Source: Hymenopus coronatus
Lineage: Eukaryota > Arthropoda > Insecta > Mantodea > Hymenopodidae
Length of the DNA stretch: 64,000 nt
Direction of reading: 5' to 3'
Assembly: GCA_030762935.1 (NCBI GenBank)
Contig: CM060895.1
Coordinates: forward strand, 31,486,501 to 31,550,500
Of this stretch, positions 1-11,906 are shown piece by piece. Positions within the stretch are counted from its first letter, which is position 1. Each line of letters starts with the position of its first letter. The translations under genes were made by a program, and so were the position numbers. The notes beneath the pieces are model-generated. The model had not been told where the DNA came from, did no database searches, and saw only the letters and a program-made list of their open reading frames with translations.

Positions 1-142
1 AAAGGGTTTGCGAGAACATGGTTTAAAATTGGCCGAACCTATTGAGCATGCGCTTACCCATTTATAGCTTCGGTTAACTGGCAATTAAAGTGCACCAAGT
101 GAGATAAACGATATATTTTCTACAAATATAGGACTTATAATG

Positions 143-545
143 AAAAAGTATGACTTACATGATTTACTCTGCAAGGAAACTTGTTACAGAAGATTCTTTT
201 TTCTATTTTTTGCTAATCGAGATAAAGCTGAATTTACTTAGTTTCTTATAAGCGGAAAGTAACTATGGGAATACACTAGGTTAAAACGGTAGTCAAATAT
301 TTTAAAACCTGTCGCTGTGCGATTGACATTGAAAGTTATTTCTTTGCATGTCAGGAGTAAAATAAAAGAAACGTGGACAACTTCCAGCTTGAGAAAAATA
401 TAAGTAGGCATTTTTAAACTGAAATCAATAACACGGAATATCTCGGAAATCGTTAGCTCAACTAAAAATTTATAGAACATAATTTTTGTCTTTTGACGAG
501 ATCTACATTTTTGTGTAGTAAGTTTTCGACTCTCTCTTTAATTTA
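143..545 (-). mobile_element. Family H, 3' half fragment
   Basis: On the + strand this shows the reverse complement of the 3' half of family H: a worn terminal block (tatgacttacatga), then 'tgctaatcgagataaa', a block resembling 'taagcggaaagtaactatgggaatacactagg', and 'gtgtagtaagttttcgactctctctt'. It stops before the microsatellite and palindromic 5' end. Divergent old copy. Confidence 0.75.
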
Positions 546-1694
546 TAGCTCAAAATTTAATATTTTTATATACAATTTATAACGTTTACAACGTAATTTC
601 AATGTTTTATATAAATACATAAATTATATTTAAGAAATTGCAGATAACTGAGTAGCTTTTCGATCTACTGAAGGAGTGGGTAAAACGGACGGAAAAGGGT
701 ACTTCATCAATAGCAGCTGTATTACTAAAGTCTTTATCGCAGTCACAATAATTAGGATAATAGACTTGTAGATTTACCAAGCGCTGAAGTTTCCAATGAG
801 TATGCTTCAGATATTTACATGTCCATTCCGATCAGTTAATGTTGGTCTTAAAGTGATTCACAACAACTACAAATTACTTTGAGAAGGGTATGAAGTTGCT
901 TTATCTTTGTCTTAATTTTCGCACTGGCAAATTGTATTTTATTCACCATGGTGAGTAAATGTTCCATAAACCATTATAAAACGGCCGGGAAAGGTACATT
1001 GGAAATAAGAATAACTTTTTGTATTTTGAAAACATGTTTAGGTGCTGAAGAAGAAATGGAAGGAGATGGCCACGCAGGAAATGGATGTCTATAAATCGCC
1101 GTCTCCGCAAAATTGACCCCTGAAACCATCGAGGTCGTAGTATATTCAGGTTGGCCCACAATTTACTGCTTGCCTTATTTCATGACCATGTGAAGGCTAC
1201 TGCCCATCCAATCAGCCGTGGCACAAAGCCAATAGGATATCCATTCCCCACTTCCGCCCCCCTTTCTTTCGCTTTTCCTCATCTTCTAGAAGGCAATTAT
1301 TTCCTCTTTTTCTCCTCCGTTTCTGCTTTATCTCCTAAAAAGAATGACTTTTTCTTAAGACTGTAAACCATTACGCACCCGTAATCTCAGCAAATCAGGA
1401 AAGAACAAGAAGCAATTGGAGATAAGTTCTACAGAACGGAGTGGATAGCGTAATGCAGGACAGAAGTTGAAACTATTTTAACTTGATGCTGGTGAGCCAT
1501 ACTCTAGCTTTTATCAACCCTACAATACATATAGAGAGCTACATGGGATATCTCTGTCTCTGTCTAACGCATATGTGGAGTTCTTAGCTTCGTCCTTTTC
1601 TACTCTCGCGCTGTCACCAAATAGACAACAACACAGTGCAAATACTCAGTTATTACCATTTTCAACTTTCAACACAACCCATTAAGAATATTTT
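546..1694. other. Unassigned AT-rich intergenic DNA
   Basis: No repeat family, RNA gene or convincing exon recognised. The short overlapping frames on both strands at 943-1161 and 1151-1366 have no family resemblance and no supporting signals. Confidence 0.5.
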
Positions 1695-2476
1695 ACTTCC
1701 TGTACACGTACTATATACATTGTGTACAGAGAAGCTATTGTATACTACCCACATTTTTTATATTGAACTTTCTTCGGAAATACATGCTTTGAGACTCTCG
1801 GAATAAAAAAAAAAAATACAAATATGTTCGTATGTGTGTCTATGGGCACAATAGCTCAAAAACGATCACTGTTTTTCAAGGATACGACACAAAGATTTTA
1901 AAGAAAATAGCCCCATCGGTAACTACCCTTTACATGCAACAGTTTTGGAAAATTTTTATTTTCTCAAAAATGGCTCTTAACGAGTTTGATTAAAATGTTT
2001 AAGATATTTCACATAGTAAAATATGTTTATGACAAACGAAATTTATATCCTGAATTTTTTGGAAACAGTCTCTGTAGACCTCTTCATTCTGGAATAACTG
2101 ATAAACCGTGAGAGACAGACAAAAATGTACTATACCAAAAATGTAGGTCTCGTTAAAACACACAATTTATGCCATATACATTTTTTCATAGAGTTGATCG
2201 TTTCCGAGTATTTATTGTTATTAGTTTCAGTTTTAAAGCACTTAACCTTTTCTCATAGGGGAATTTACCAACTCCTGATCAAGGAAAGAAACGGATTTCA
2301 ATTCCATAGCAACCACATTTTAAAACATTTGACTATCGTTTTAGTCTAGTGTATTCCCTTACTTACTTTCTGCTTAAGGACCTAAGTACATGGAGTAGAT
2401 GGAAGAATAAGCTTTTTCACAGCACCTTGTTATAGAGATGTAGATAAAGCCATGTGCATTTAACACGCCATATTTT
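1695..2476 (+). mobile_element. Family H, near full length, diverged
   Basis: Starts with a mutated terminus (acttcctgtacacgtac) and the palindrome region 'ctatatacattgtgtac'. It then has the A-run, 'tatgggcacaatagctcaaaaacg', 'ggatacgacacaaagat', 'ccctttacatg' and 'aaccgtgagagacagacaaaaa', and ends 'agatgtagataaagccatgtgcat'. Many substitutions and small deletions; no coding capacity. Confidence 0.85.
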
Positions 2477-4074
2477 TCTCTATCAAAATAGACCATTTTT
2501 AGAGCATTTTAGGTTTTTGTTGGCTCAGATTTATAACAAAAAGTGTCTGTTGTAGTAAAGTCTATATATTTCCTATCAACAAAGAGACAATATGTTTTTA
2601 TTAGCTAGAGTAAACTAGAGTGCTGATACTTGCCTAGTTTTTACTCTCTATCCTTTATAAAATGAGCGTTATCATATTTTAAATGAGAGATTTTGGGAAA
2701 GTTCTATACCTCTGTTGTAGAAAAGTGTAGTAGCGCGAAAAGTTATTGTTATTGCGTATACAACTAAGACTATGCAGAGAACATGTTATCAAGGGTCTGA
2801 AAAATGTTTAAAACAAACGAAATTACTTTTGCATTCATTATAATAGCCATGTATCTATTCAAAACAGACAGTGTACTTTAGGTAATGGTTAACTTAAGTC
2901 CATAGCGTATGGATAAATGAAATGATAATGTAGTTTATTTATTTTGTATCTTACATAAATATTTATGGTTATAGAGCTATAGCATGCAGATAACGTAAGA
3001 AGAAACACAAAACAATAAACGCATTAAATTATTCAAGTAAAATGAGTGTTAGTACATAAAGGAATAAATTAAGCACCTTATTTTAGTAGGTTTCCAGAAA
3101 CAAAAGTGTTTAGGATAGAAAATAAACTAATGGAAGGATCTATAAGCAACGCTGTTAAAACGGAAACAAAAAAAAGGGCAAAGGAAACAAAAACACGCCA
3201 GGTTATTGCAATACAATAGAATAACATAATTCACAGTGCGGCGCGTCGCTCATTCCTAGCTTTTTAAATCATTCCACCCATCTGAATGTAATTTTTAAAG
3301 AGTAAACAACGAAGATTCCCTATAAAATTAAGGTTTTTATCATTTTATCTCAACATGTTTTATGCTTATTAAATCGTATTTCGAATACGAGGAGAGGAGA
3401 GATATAGTGCAGGTGAAAAATAAATATGTTGTAATAGACTGAAATAACAGTGCATATTTTCACTATTTGTAGATGTATAATTCATAAACGACATTGAATT
3501 AGTAGATCGGTCCCAGCTGAGCGCCTTGCGTATAGCACATGTGGCAACAATGCACTCCATTAACCTTTACTGTCATTTGAATGTGGGATACGCTTTACAA
3601 AGGAGACATGACATGCTCAACTATTGTACTCGCATCACATAGTTTTGTCGGTTCTCGATGAAAGGTGTCGATTAAGGATACATATACGTAAATTGTAAAA
3701 CGTTAATTTTTTCTAGCATATTAAGTATACATGATGTATTTTAAGGCGTGTTCCCAGGATATTTTGCTTATTTTCCACCTCTAACTTCTTTAAAAACTTA
3801 TATCTAGGCAACTGCATCAGATCCCCTAACAGCTTCAAGTTCCAGCTGTGGTTTTCTTTCTGTGTGTTTAAATTATTTATTTTTCTAAAATGCAACATTA
3901 TTTTAAATATTACAAATGATGTCCTAAAACCGAAGTCACAGTAGCGTCCATAAATAAGACTTAAAATATCATCCAAACATACTATACCGCCGATTATTTA
4001 GCATGCACCCACCCCATTCTTGCAAGGAGAGATAGAGTATGGTCATTAATTCAAAGGGGATCATTCATCATTTT
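2477..4074. other. Unassigned AT-rich intergenic DNA
   Basis: No recognisable gene or repeat family. Frames near 3369-3560 and 3713-3976 are short, lack resemblance to any family known to me and have no splice or start context worth recording. Confidence 0.5.
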
Positions 4075-4265
4075 TACACAATTTTTGAACACACGGACAC
4101 ACACACACACACACACACACACGGACCTTTTTCCAAAAATGCTTTTTTTAAATAAAGGGGACCCTAAAACATATATTTCCGGTGAAATCTCGGTATCGCA
4201 TTTTTTGGTGGAGTGCAATACATTCTCTATGCACTATGTACATAGTGCCTATATAGAAAGTAAAA
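4075..4265 (-). mobile_element. Family H, 5' end fragment with (CA)n
   Basis: Reverse-oriented 5' portion: an expanded (CA)n tract at 4098-4121, 'cggacctttttccaaaaatg', 'ccggtgaaatctcggtatcg', and the palindrome 'actatgtacatagtgcctatatagaaagta'. It abuts the next copy, which lies in the opposite direction, so the two form an inverted pair. Confidence 0.85.
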
Positions 4266-4274
4266 ATAGTTTTT

Positions 4275-4895
4275 AGAAAAAGATCCATTTGTGTGTGTAA
4301 CACGAAGCTTCTCAAGAAAATACCCCATCCCAAACTGCACTTTACATGGTTAAATGTTTCAAATTTTTGTTTTTCTCAAAAATAGCTAACAACTTTGATT
4401 AAATACCGCATAATTAAGAATGTATATCTTGAATTTTCTCGGAATAGCCTATGAGGATCTCTTTATACAGGATTACTTTTGCTGAATTTTACATAACTAT
4501 TAAACAGCAAGTGATACACAAAAACTTAGTGCACAACATGTAGATGTCGTTATAACATATAATTTGTGTCATACACGTATTTTTTGTAGAGTTTCCTGTT
4601 TCAGAGATATTCCTTGTTATTCTTTCCATTTTAAACCACGTAAATGTTCTCAAATGGGAAGTCACCTTTCGTTATATCTCCCTTGTTTTATTGCTGGCCA
4701 TGCAAAACAAACCGATCTTCAATTGTTTCACATAGCGACCAGCTTTTAATACATTTTAGTATCGCTTTATCCCAGTGTATTCCCTTATTTCCCTTCTACT
4801 TACAAGGAAGAAGTAAGAGGTCCAATTCTGCTAATGTTTATCTCAATTAGCCCGATGCAGATAAAAGGTTATCTTTTATAAGAATAGTTTGTGTG
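4275..4895 (+). mobile_element. Family H, copy lacking 5' end
   Basis: Begins within the microsatellite segment (agaaaaagatccatttgtgtgtgt) and runs through 'ccatcccaaactgcactttacatgg', 'tatatcttgaattttctcggaatagcct' and the 'cccttatttcccttctacttacaagg' block. It fades out before the terminal hairpin. Confidence 0.85.
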
Positions 4896-5684
4896 TGGTA
4901 CTATTAGAAAAACTCTTGTAAGTGTAACACACAAATTTTTTATCTGTGTCATTGCCTTCTCTTTATTCTTGCGTTGTTGCAGATAATGGTAAAACTATAC
5001 GACGCGGATAAATGTCTCATAGTATAACGCAGAGGAAAATAAAGGAGAGTCGTGTGCAGGGAAACATAACGTTTAGCTCCACTACTGTTAGAACGTGCGA
5101 AACAGCTTTTTTTTTTTTTTTTTTGTTCACTATATTGTTTCGTTTCTGATTCATTACGCCATTTATGTATGTGTATACAATAATCGGGTTTCAGTGGGAA
5201 AGATGAGGGATATATAACCTCAAACAAACGAGGTAAAAGTAGAAGATATTAAAGGGGAACAAAACCCTGAAAATCGGATATCAAATGCATAAAGGTAAAT
5301 TCTACACATTATTAGTTTCATTTCTCGTGGTATAGCTTTCAGTTAGAGATAGAAACAACATCCAATATTCTATGATCCAAATGTGTTAGCGAATCAGTTT
5401 AAACTGTAAAGGGAGTATATTGTTTTACCTGTGACAGACGTTGTTCCTGCTATTGGAAACCTGCTTGCTCATTTCACAGAGGAATTCATTAGTTCCTAGT
5501 TCATTTGATTGCTTCCGTTTATATTTACTCTTTGTATCTCCGTTATGTAATTAACTTTTTTTGCTTTCCCTAGCTCTTGTTATAAATATCAATCATTTTT
5601 TTGTGCACTCTGCAGGATCTTTTCTCTCTAAAGGAATAAAGGAAGTATTGGAAATTAACCAAAGGTGTGGTATCTAAAGTTTAC
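4896..5684. other. Unassigned AT-rich DNA with a T-run
   Basis: No family recognised. A homopolymer T-run lies at about 5107-5124. The overlapping minus-strand frame (4949-5227) translates the run as lysines and is not a gene. Confidence 0.45.
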
Positions 5685-5767
5685 CGCAAATACATATTTT
5701 GAGCCTCACTGAATCGCTGAAAGATCTTTTTCAGAAAATGATTCGCGAGTGTGTGTGCAAACATCAC

Positions 5768-5845
5768 AACTCAAATATCTGATGTGCTACATTCACATGA
5801 CCTTTACTAGCTGCTCTACAGATAAACTTCTTACTAAAGATTATT
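5768..5845 (-). mobile_element. Family H host copy, part 1 of 2 (interrupted)
   Basis: Reads 'ctgatgtgctacattcacatgacctttactagctgctctac...cttactaaagattattatt', the 3' end of H in reverse. The same copy resumes at 6631 with 'ctacgccatgctaatcaaaataaacattagc'. The H copy at 5849-6630 separates the halves. A further short H piece lies just upstream at about 5685-5760. Confidence 0.8.
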
Positions 5846-5848
5846 ATT

Positions 5849-6630
5849 ACTTGCTCTACACGTAATATGTACATAGTATATGGAGAAGGTATTGTATTCC
5901 ACCCAACAATACGATACAGAGATTTCATCGGATATATGTTTTGGGTCCCCCTGAATCCAAAAAAAAAAAAAAACACTTTTGGAAAAAGGTCTATCTGTGT
6001 ACGTGCATGCCCGCGCGCGTGCGTGTGTCTGTGGACTGCATAGCTCAAAAACGAAAAGACCGTTACATAGCAAACTTGGTATTTAAGTTTGATATCTTCC
6101 AAGGATGCGATACAAAGATTTTCAAAAAAATCTCCCAACCCTCATCTACCCTTGAATAAATAAATAAAATGTATATCTTGAATTTTCTGGGAATAGCTTC
6201 TGAAGACTACTTTGTTCTGAATGAATTTTACGGAATTTTGCATAAACTGTAAGAGATGTACAAAAACTTGCTACAGAAAAAAATATAGAGCACGTTAAAA
6301 CACACAATTTATGTTGTATACATTTTTTCGTGGAGTTGATCGTTTTGAGGTATTTTTGGTTTGAAAAACGTATACTTTTTTCATTCAGCAATTTGTCAAT
6401 TCCTGTTCATACAAACAAAGGAATTTCAGTCACATAGCAATCAGCTATCACTTTAACCTATGGTACTCTCTTATTTGCTTCTACTTACAAAAAAAAAAAA
6501 ACAAGTAATAAGACTTTCTGGTAATTTTAGTTCGATTAGCATGAACTAGATAGAAGCATAATCTTTTTAACAATAATTTGTCGCAGAGATGTAGAGAAAG
6601 TCATGTGAATGGAACAAATCAGATTTTTTT
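5849..6630 (+). mobile_element. Family H, full copy nested in another H
   Basis: Starts 'acttgctctacacgtaatatgtacatagtatatgg' and ends with a hairpin and T-run (catgtgaatggaacaaatcagattttttt). It contains a G/C-alternating microsatellite variant (cccgcgcgcgtgcgtgtg). Its flanks are the two halves of one older H copy in the opposite direction, so both element boundaries are directly visible. Confidence 0.88.
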
Positions 6631-6912
6631 CTACGCCATGCTAATCAAAATAAACATTAGCAGAATGTATATAAGACGTAGGAAACTAAAGGAATAAGTA
6701 AGTGATAGTCAAATGTTTTAAAAGCTGGCGTTATGCGATTGTGATTGCAAATCGCTTCTTTGCTTGGCCAGGAGTAGAACAAAAGAAACACGGACACTTT
6801 CTATCTCAGAAAACTGCAAGTACTTTACAATTGAAACCAAAAACAAGGAATATCTCGGAAAGGTTACCTCCGCAGAAACCTCGTAAAGAGTTTTTGTATT
6901 ATGAAAAACTAG
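6631..6912 (-). mobile_element. Family H host copy, part 2 of 2
   Basis: Continues the reverse-oriented host copy: 'catgctaatcaaaataaacattagcag', 'tgatagtcaaatgttttaaaagctgg', 'ttgcttggccaggagtagaac', 'ggaatatctcggaaaggttacctccgc'. It stops before the rest of the body. Confidence 0.8.
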
Positions 6913-7089
6913 GCGATTCCTCTTCCTTACAATGGTGAGTGGATGTACGTGGTGCGCGGAGAAAGAGCGAGAGAGGGGGGGGAGGGTGTTCCACGCTGGA
7001 GCCTCCAAAGGCGTCAGATCCAGGAGGATAGAATGCACGAGAGTAAACAATGGGAACAACCGATCGCTAGGAGTTTGCGCCCTGGGCTT

Positions 7090-7385
7090 GACTTAACTCA
7101 TCAAGTCCTATAGAGGACTCCTTCGCCGAGAGCTGTATTTCAAAAGTGCATTCACCACCACGGAGGAGCGTCACCACCGCAGTCCTCGCCGACACTTGCA
7201 ACGGTTGGAGACCGATTTAAATGAAATGAAATGGAGACAGTGAAAGGAATAAACCTCTCCAGCATTCATTTGGCAACGAAGAAAACTCCCGAAAAAATAT
7301 GGGTCAGGGAATCGAACCCACGACCTCCGAAATGCTAGTCCCAGACGGTGGCACGTACGGCGTCAGTACAGGTGTGTCTCTACTC
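7090..7385 (-). mobile_element. tRNA-derived SINE (family SINE7), single copy
   Basis: On the minus strand a tRNA-like head carries a box-B motif (GTGGGTTCGATTCCCTGACCC, about 7301-7323). A non-tRNA body follows (tctccaaccgttgcaagtgtcggcg...). The intervening 'ctagcatttcgg' replaces a normal anticodon arm, so I call a SINE, not a tRNA gene. No second copy in the window. Confidence 0.55.
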
Positions 7386-7514
7386 GGTAGATATGTAACG
7401 TGCATGCGCAGTCGGTGTTTAAGATGCTATCTGTAGTCATGAATTTAATATTGGAGGGTTAGGTGCTTCTTAATAGTTACCCATGTTAATTATGATAGAG
7501 AAATTGTAGAAAAA

Positions 7515-8395
7515 AGCTGATGTTTTACATTCACACTCCACCCAAAAATTCAATATCGAGATTTCAGCGGATATACGACCGCCTATATCTAAAATAATCA
7601 TTTTTAGAAAAAGTCCGTCCATGTGTCTGTGAACACGATAATTAAAAAATGAATATACTTAACTTGGTATATAAGTTTAGTATCTTAAAAGGATGCGAGA
7701 GTAATCGTTCTACACCAAACTGCGCTTTACATGGAAAAAAAATTGATTTTCTCTAAAATAGCTCTAATGGGTTTGATTAAAACACCGTATGTTAAAGGTA
7801 TTTACATGACAAATAAAATGTATATTTTAGATTTTCTGGAAATTGTCTCTGGAGTCCATTTTATTTGGTGTGAATTTTGCTGATTTTTACATAACTGGTA
7901 AACCGAAGAGATAGACACTACACTAAAATGTAGATCTCATTAAAATATTTAATTTAGGTAATATACATTTTTTTGTGAAGTTGACTATTTTTTAGATACT
8001 CCTTGATATGGTTTCAGTTTAAAACTCTGTTCAGATTCGGAAATTTGTCAATTTCTGGCCATGAAAAGAAACGGATTTCAACCATAAAGAAGCCAGCTTT
8101 AAAAGAGTTGACTATCGTTTAAGCCTAATGTACTCTCTTATTTCCGTTCTACTTAAAAGAAAGCAACTAATTTATTTTAATGTTTATCTCGTTTAGCATG
8201 AAGTAGATAGAAGAGTAAGCTTTTATCAATAATTTGCTAATAGAGGTGTAGAGAAAGCCATGTGAATGGCACAAATCAGAGTTTTAGATTTATGTGGGCC
8301 CTCAAAACATGTATTAACGTTGAAATATTGGTATCGAATTTTTGGGTGGAATACAATCACTTCTTGACATAGTATATATTGTAGTATATTTATTT
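7515..8395 (+). mobile_element. Family H composite (one copy inside another)
   Basis: 7515-7537 is a scrap of the H 3' hairpin in reverse (ctgatgttttacattcaca). 7538-8285 is a forward copy lacking its palindromic start and ending 'gtagagaaagccatgtgaatggcacaaatcag'. 8288-8395 is reverse-oriented 5' sequence (ccctcaaaacatgtatt...ggtatcgaatttttgggtgg). The outer pieces fit one host copy around a forward insert. Confidence 0.7.
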
Positions 8396-9617
8396 TATTT
8401 GTTTATTTGCTGCAAGAAGTATGCTCGTATTAATTCCCCTTCTTATTGCCATTAGGAATTCTCCCATAACAAAGACATGGTGTTATACTAACATGACCAT
8501 TGTTGTTACTAGTTTTGCTATTTGAAGTACTACAGAGATGACCGAAGTTGCTTTTACCTCGATGAAGCTACGAAGATCCAATTTCTGCTCACAAGAGAAC
8601 TGAAGCCTTATCATTAGTGTTCATTACAGAGCAGGGACCCCCCAGGGAAAATAATAATATAGAGTGTGAGCGTAGCAGGTGCTCTCTATCCCACAGGAAC
8701 GGCGGGAGGGGGTCACTATAAGTAGTACCAACTGTTGCAACCCCCATACACACAACCCACATAGTCCAAAGAAGGATTTCTGAAGGGTGGCAACAAAGTT
8801 CCTATTTCGTGACACGATTTCAATATTAAAATAAAAGTTAAGACAGAAAGAACGATGGGATAAAGTTTCGAAGAGCAGAAAAAAACCAATCCACAAAAGT
8901 TAGCAGGCAAAGAGATTCAGCGAAGCAAGGCTTCTGGTATATTTCTATCTTTAAGTCCAAATCAATATAAGCTCAAGGATCCTCGGAAAGAAGCCACAAG
9001 GATGTCAGAATTTTCCTTTAGGAACAGAATTTAATTCTGAATTCAGAGTCCACTATTCATGAATATGTGTGCCATTATCACGTTGTGAAGCTTATTTAAA
9101 TAAAACAAATGAATGCATATAACATACGTGTAGATTTATAATGTTTGATTCTGAAAAATAAAACAAATTGTGACATAACAGAGGACGCAGTAGCGCTCTC
9201 GCCATCCTAAAGACCTATCGAGCAATAACTCGATTACTCTAAAAATGTATTGTTCTCGTCTCACGCGAACATTCAAGAACTCTCCCGAAAACTTCAGTGG
9301 CTATGTTAAACCTAGCACCTCAATAGCCAGTTCGTGAGATAGTTGTCACTCTAAAGCAGCGGTACCCAACCTTCAACATGAGGGGCAGGGTGCATTTACT
9401 TCGCATATTACTTTGTTCGCGAATCACAAGCCTCTCTAATGTTATTTTGTAACATTGGTGGTAGTTTCAGTAATGTTACTCTTATATATGTAGAGTTATG
9501 GTGGTACTTTCATCCAATGCTAAAGAAAAACGTTAATGTTTTTATCTAGTAGCTGTGCCTTTATATCACACCCAAAATCTTCCGCGCTTACTAATTGTAT
9601 TATGTATTATATTGAGA
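8396..9617. other. Unassigned intergenic DNA
   Basis: No repeat family or exon recognised. The two overlapping minus-strand frames at 8624-8910 share one stretch in two phases; neither resembles a known protein. Confidence 0.45.
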
Positions 9618-9772
9618 CACCACCACCACCACCAGCACTATCACCATCACTTTCCACCACAACCACCACCTCCACCACCTACACCACCAACCACCATCAC
9701 CTTCCACCACCTCCACCAGCTCCTCCACCACCACCACTACCTTCACCACCTCCACCACCACCACCACCAAGG
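9618..9772 (+). repeat. Imperfect (CCA)n trinucleotide tract
   Basis: About 155 bp of imperfect CAC/CCA/CCT triplets. Two overlapping frames read as His-rich or Pro-rich peptides, purely a consequence of the triplet composition. There is no start or splice context to argue for a protein. Confidence 0.9.
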
Positions 9773-9779
9773 TTAAAAC

Positions 9780-10571
9780 ATTAAACCAAAATGTTATATT
9801 TTTTCATTATATTATATCTGTGGTATAAATTTCAAAAAGTTATTATTATTTTGGAATTTCTAACTTTCAGTTTATACATGTCTTTAAAATAAGAACGTCA
9901 GGCAAGTAATTAGATACGTTAGATTAGTTACCGTTTAGATAATCGGCAGAAAACATCGAAACTATGAGGAGATGCATGAAAATCTTCTATTTCGCGTTCC
10001 AGGAAATGTTCATTTTCACTTGAAGCTTCACGCGAAAGCTAACATAGCGTCCTTGCGTACACATAGCGACGTTCCCAAATGCTTTTAACATTCCGAGTTG
10101 GACTTTAGAGTGGAGTTCTCAGTACCCGGAACTCCGTCGTTTCCGACCACGGAATTCTGTAGGCATTAATCACTTCCGGCGGTCACTTCAAACTGCGACG
10201 TAGTTCATCCACGCAGTAAATTTAATAATGGCATCCACGAGTTTGACTTGAATCACTGAACAAAGGGTAATTACGTGCTTCCATTTTCAGGTCGCTTGAC
10301 AATGAGGCAGGTTTTTGTCCTGTGTCGTCTGCAGTAAATTTCATCTGCGTGTTTTTGTGGCATTGTCTTCCTGTTCAAACATGCAAAATTTATTGAAGCG
10401 AAAAGCTCATCTCTTATGAACGAGCACGTATATGATAATTCATGTTCAAATTTCAAATGGAGAGGTATTTCATTATCTTGTGTTTCAGAGTTGAATTAAA
10501 GCAACATAAAATTAAACCAGGCTTTGGGTTCTCTACCCTTATACATAGTGCACAGGAAATGTATTATTTAA

Positions 10572-10613
<42 letters not shown>

Positions 10614-10720
10614 TCCTAGTCAAGATTTCACCATAATAAAACATTTGAAGTCTCCTGTGTACAAAAGGGGCACTCTAAAAGACAGGGAAGAACAGAGGGG
10701 GAGGTGGAGGTGAGAGAGAC
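9780..10720. other. Unassigned DNA with a (TAA)n microsatellite
   Basis: Contains an AATAAT-type microsatellite at about 10570-10612. Part of the stretch near 10040-10230 is relatively GC-rich (ttccgagttggactttagagtgg...) but has no sustained frame. No gene called. Confidence 0.45.
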
Positions 10721-10721
10721 T

Positions 10722-10803
10722 CCTATAAAAATCTTGTTGTTACACATGACTTTCTCTACCTATTTTGCAATAAACTATTCTGAAGAAGGCTTATTCTTTT
10801 ATT
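10722..10803 (-). mobile_element. Family H host copy, part 1 of 2
   Basis: Reverse-oriented 3' end of H (aaaaatcttgttgttacacatgactttctctacc...gcttattcttttatt). It is interrupted by the forward copy at 10804 and resumes at 11626. Confidence 0.8.
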
Positions 10804-11625
10804 ACTTTCTCTACACGTACTATGTGCATAGTGTATAGAGAAGTATTGTAATGCACAAATTCGATAGTGAGATTTCACCGGAAATATATGTTTTGAGACT
10901 CCCTGAATCCAAAAAAAATCATTTTTAGAAAAATGTCCGTGTGTGTATGTGTGTGTCTATGGGCAGCATGACTCAAAAACGAGAAGTCCATTAGAAACCA
11001 AATTTGGTATGCGACACAAGATTTTCAAGAAAATCCCCCCACCCCAACCACTCTTTCCATAGAACTTTTTTCGAAAATTTGGATTTTCTCAAAAATGGCT
11101 CTCACAATTTTGATTAAAACATTGTATGCTAAAGATATTTACCTGACAAATAAAATATATATCTTGAATTTTTGGGAATAGCCTCTGAAGATTTCTTTAT
11201 TCTGGATGAATTTTACGGAATTTTGCATAACTGCTAAACCGTAAGAGATGGGCAAAAACTTACCACACAAAAAATGTAGAGCACGCTAAAACACACAATT
11301 TATGTTGTATACATTTTTTCATGGAGTAGGTCGTTTTTGAGGCATTCCTTATTATCGATTTCAGCTTTGAAAGACGTATATTTTGCTCATACAGGAATTT
11401 GTCAACTCTTATCTGTACAAACAAGTCACATAGCAACCAACTTTTGAGTATCACTTTAAGCTATGGCACTCCCTTATTTCGCTTCTACTTACAAGGAAAC
11501 AAGTAATAACTCTATTTCTGCTAACTTTTCTCGATTAGCATGAAGTAAATAGAAGCATAAGCTTTTTAATAATATTTTTTGCAGATATGTAAAGAAAGTT
11601 ATGTGAATGGAACACATTAGATTTT
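10804..11625 (+). mobile_element. Family H, full copy (822 bp), nested
   Basis: One of the cleanest copies: 'actttctctacacgtactatg', palindrome arm 'cgtactatgtgcatagtg', '(tg)n tctatgggcagcatgactc', 'ccattagaaaccaaatttgg', 'accccaaccactctttccatag', and a terminal 'atgtgaatggaacacattagatttt'. Both flanks belong to an older H copy in reverse. Confidence 0.9.
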
Positions 11626-11906
11626 ATTTTTCATATAGCCGAGACAAAGATCAGAGAAAAGGTCTTCTTACTTATTTGCTTGCAAGTATAAGGGGTATAA
11701 GCGAATAGATTAGTCTAAAGCGATAGTCAAATCTTTTAAGAACAGGTCGTTCTTTGTGAAGATAATTTTGAAATTAGATTTTCTTTGTATGGCCAGGAAA
11801 AAGAAAAGAAACACAAATTACAAGAAAAACATAATCATTGGAAAGTTGAAATCAGCGGCAAGAAATATCTCGGAAATTTGGTAACTCCATAAAGAATTCG
11901 ATTTTT
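11626..11906 (-). mobile_element. Family H host copy, part 2 of 2
   Basis: Resumes the host copy with 'tagccgagacaaagatcagagaaaaggtcttc', 'tgcttgcaagtataagggg', 'tagtcaaatcttttaagaac' and 'atctcggaaatttggtaactcc'. It ends where the next forward copy begins. Confidence 0.75.

Noticed and set aside
4085..4276. Histidine/threonine-repeat peptides, also near 18209, 20169, 35075 and 51509
   Set aside because: All are readings of CA/GT/GA microsatellites inside family H or next to the LINE.
9536..9784. Proline-rich and histidine-rich frames
   Set aside because: Translations of the (CCA)n tract; no independent evidence of a gene.
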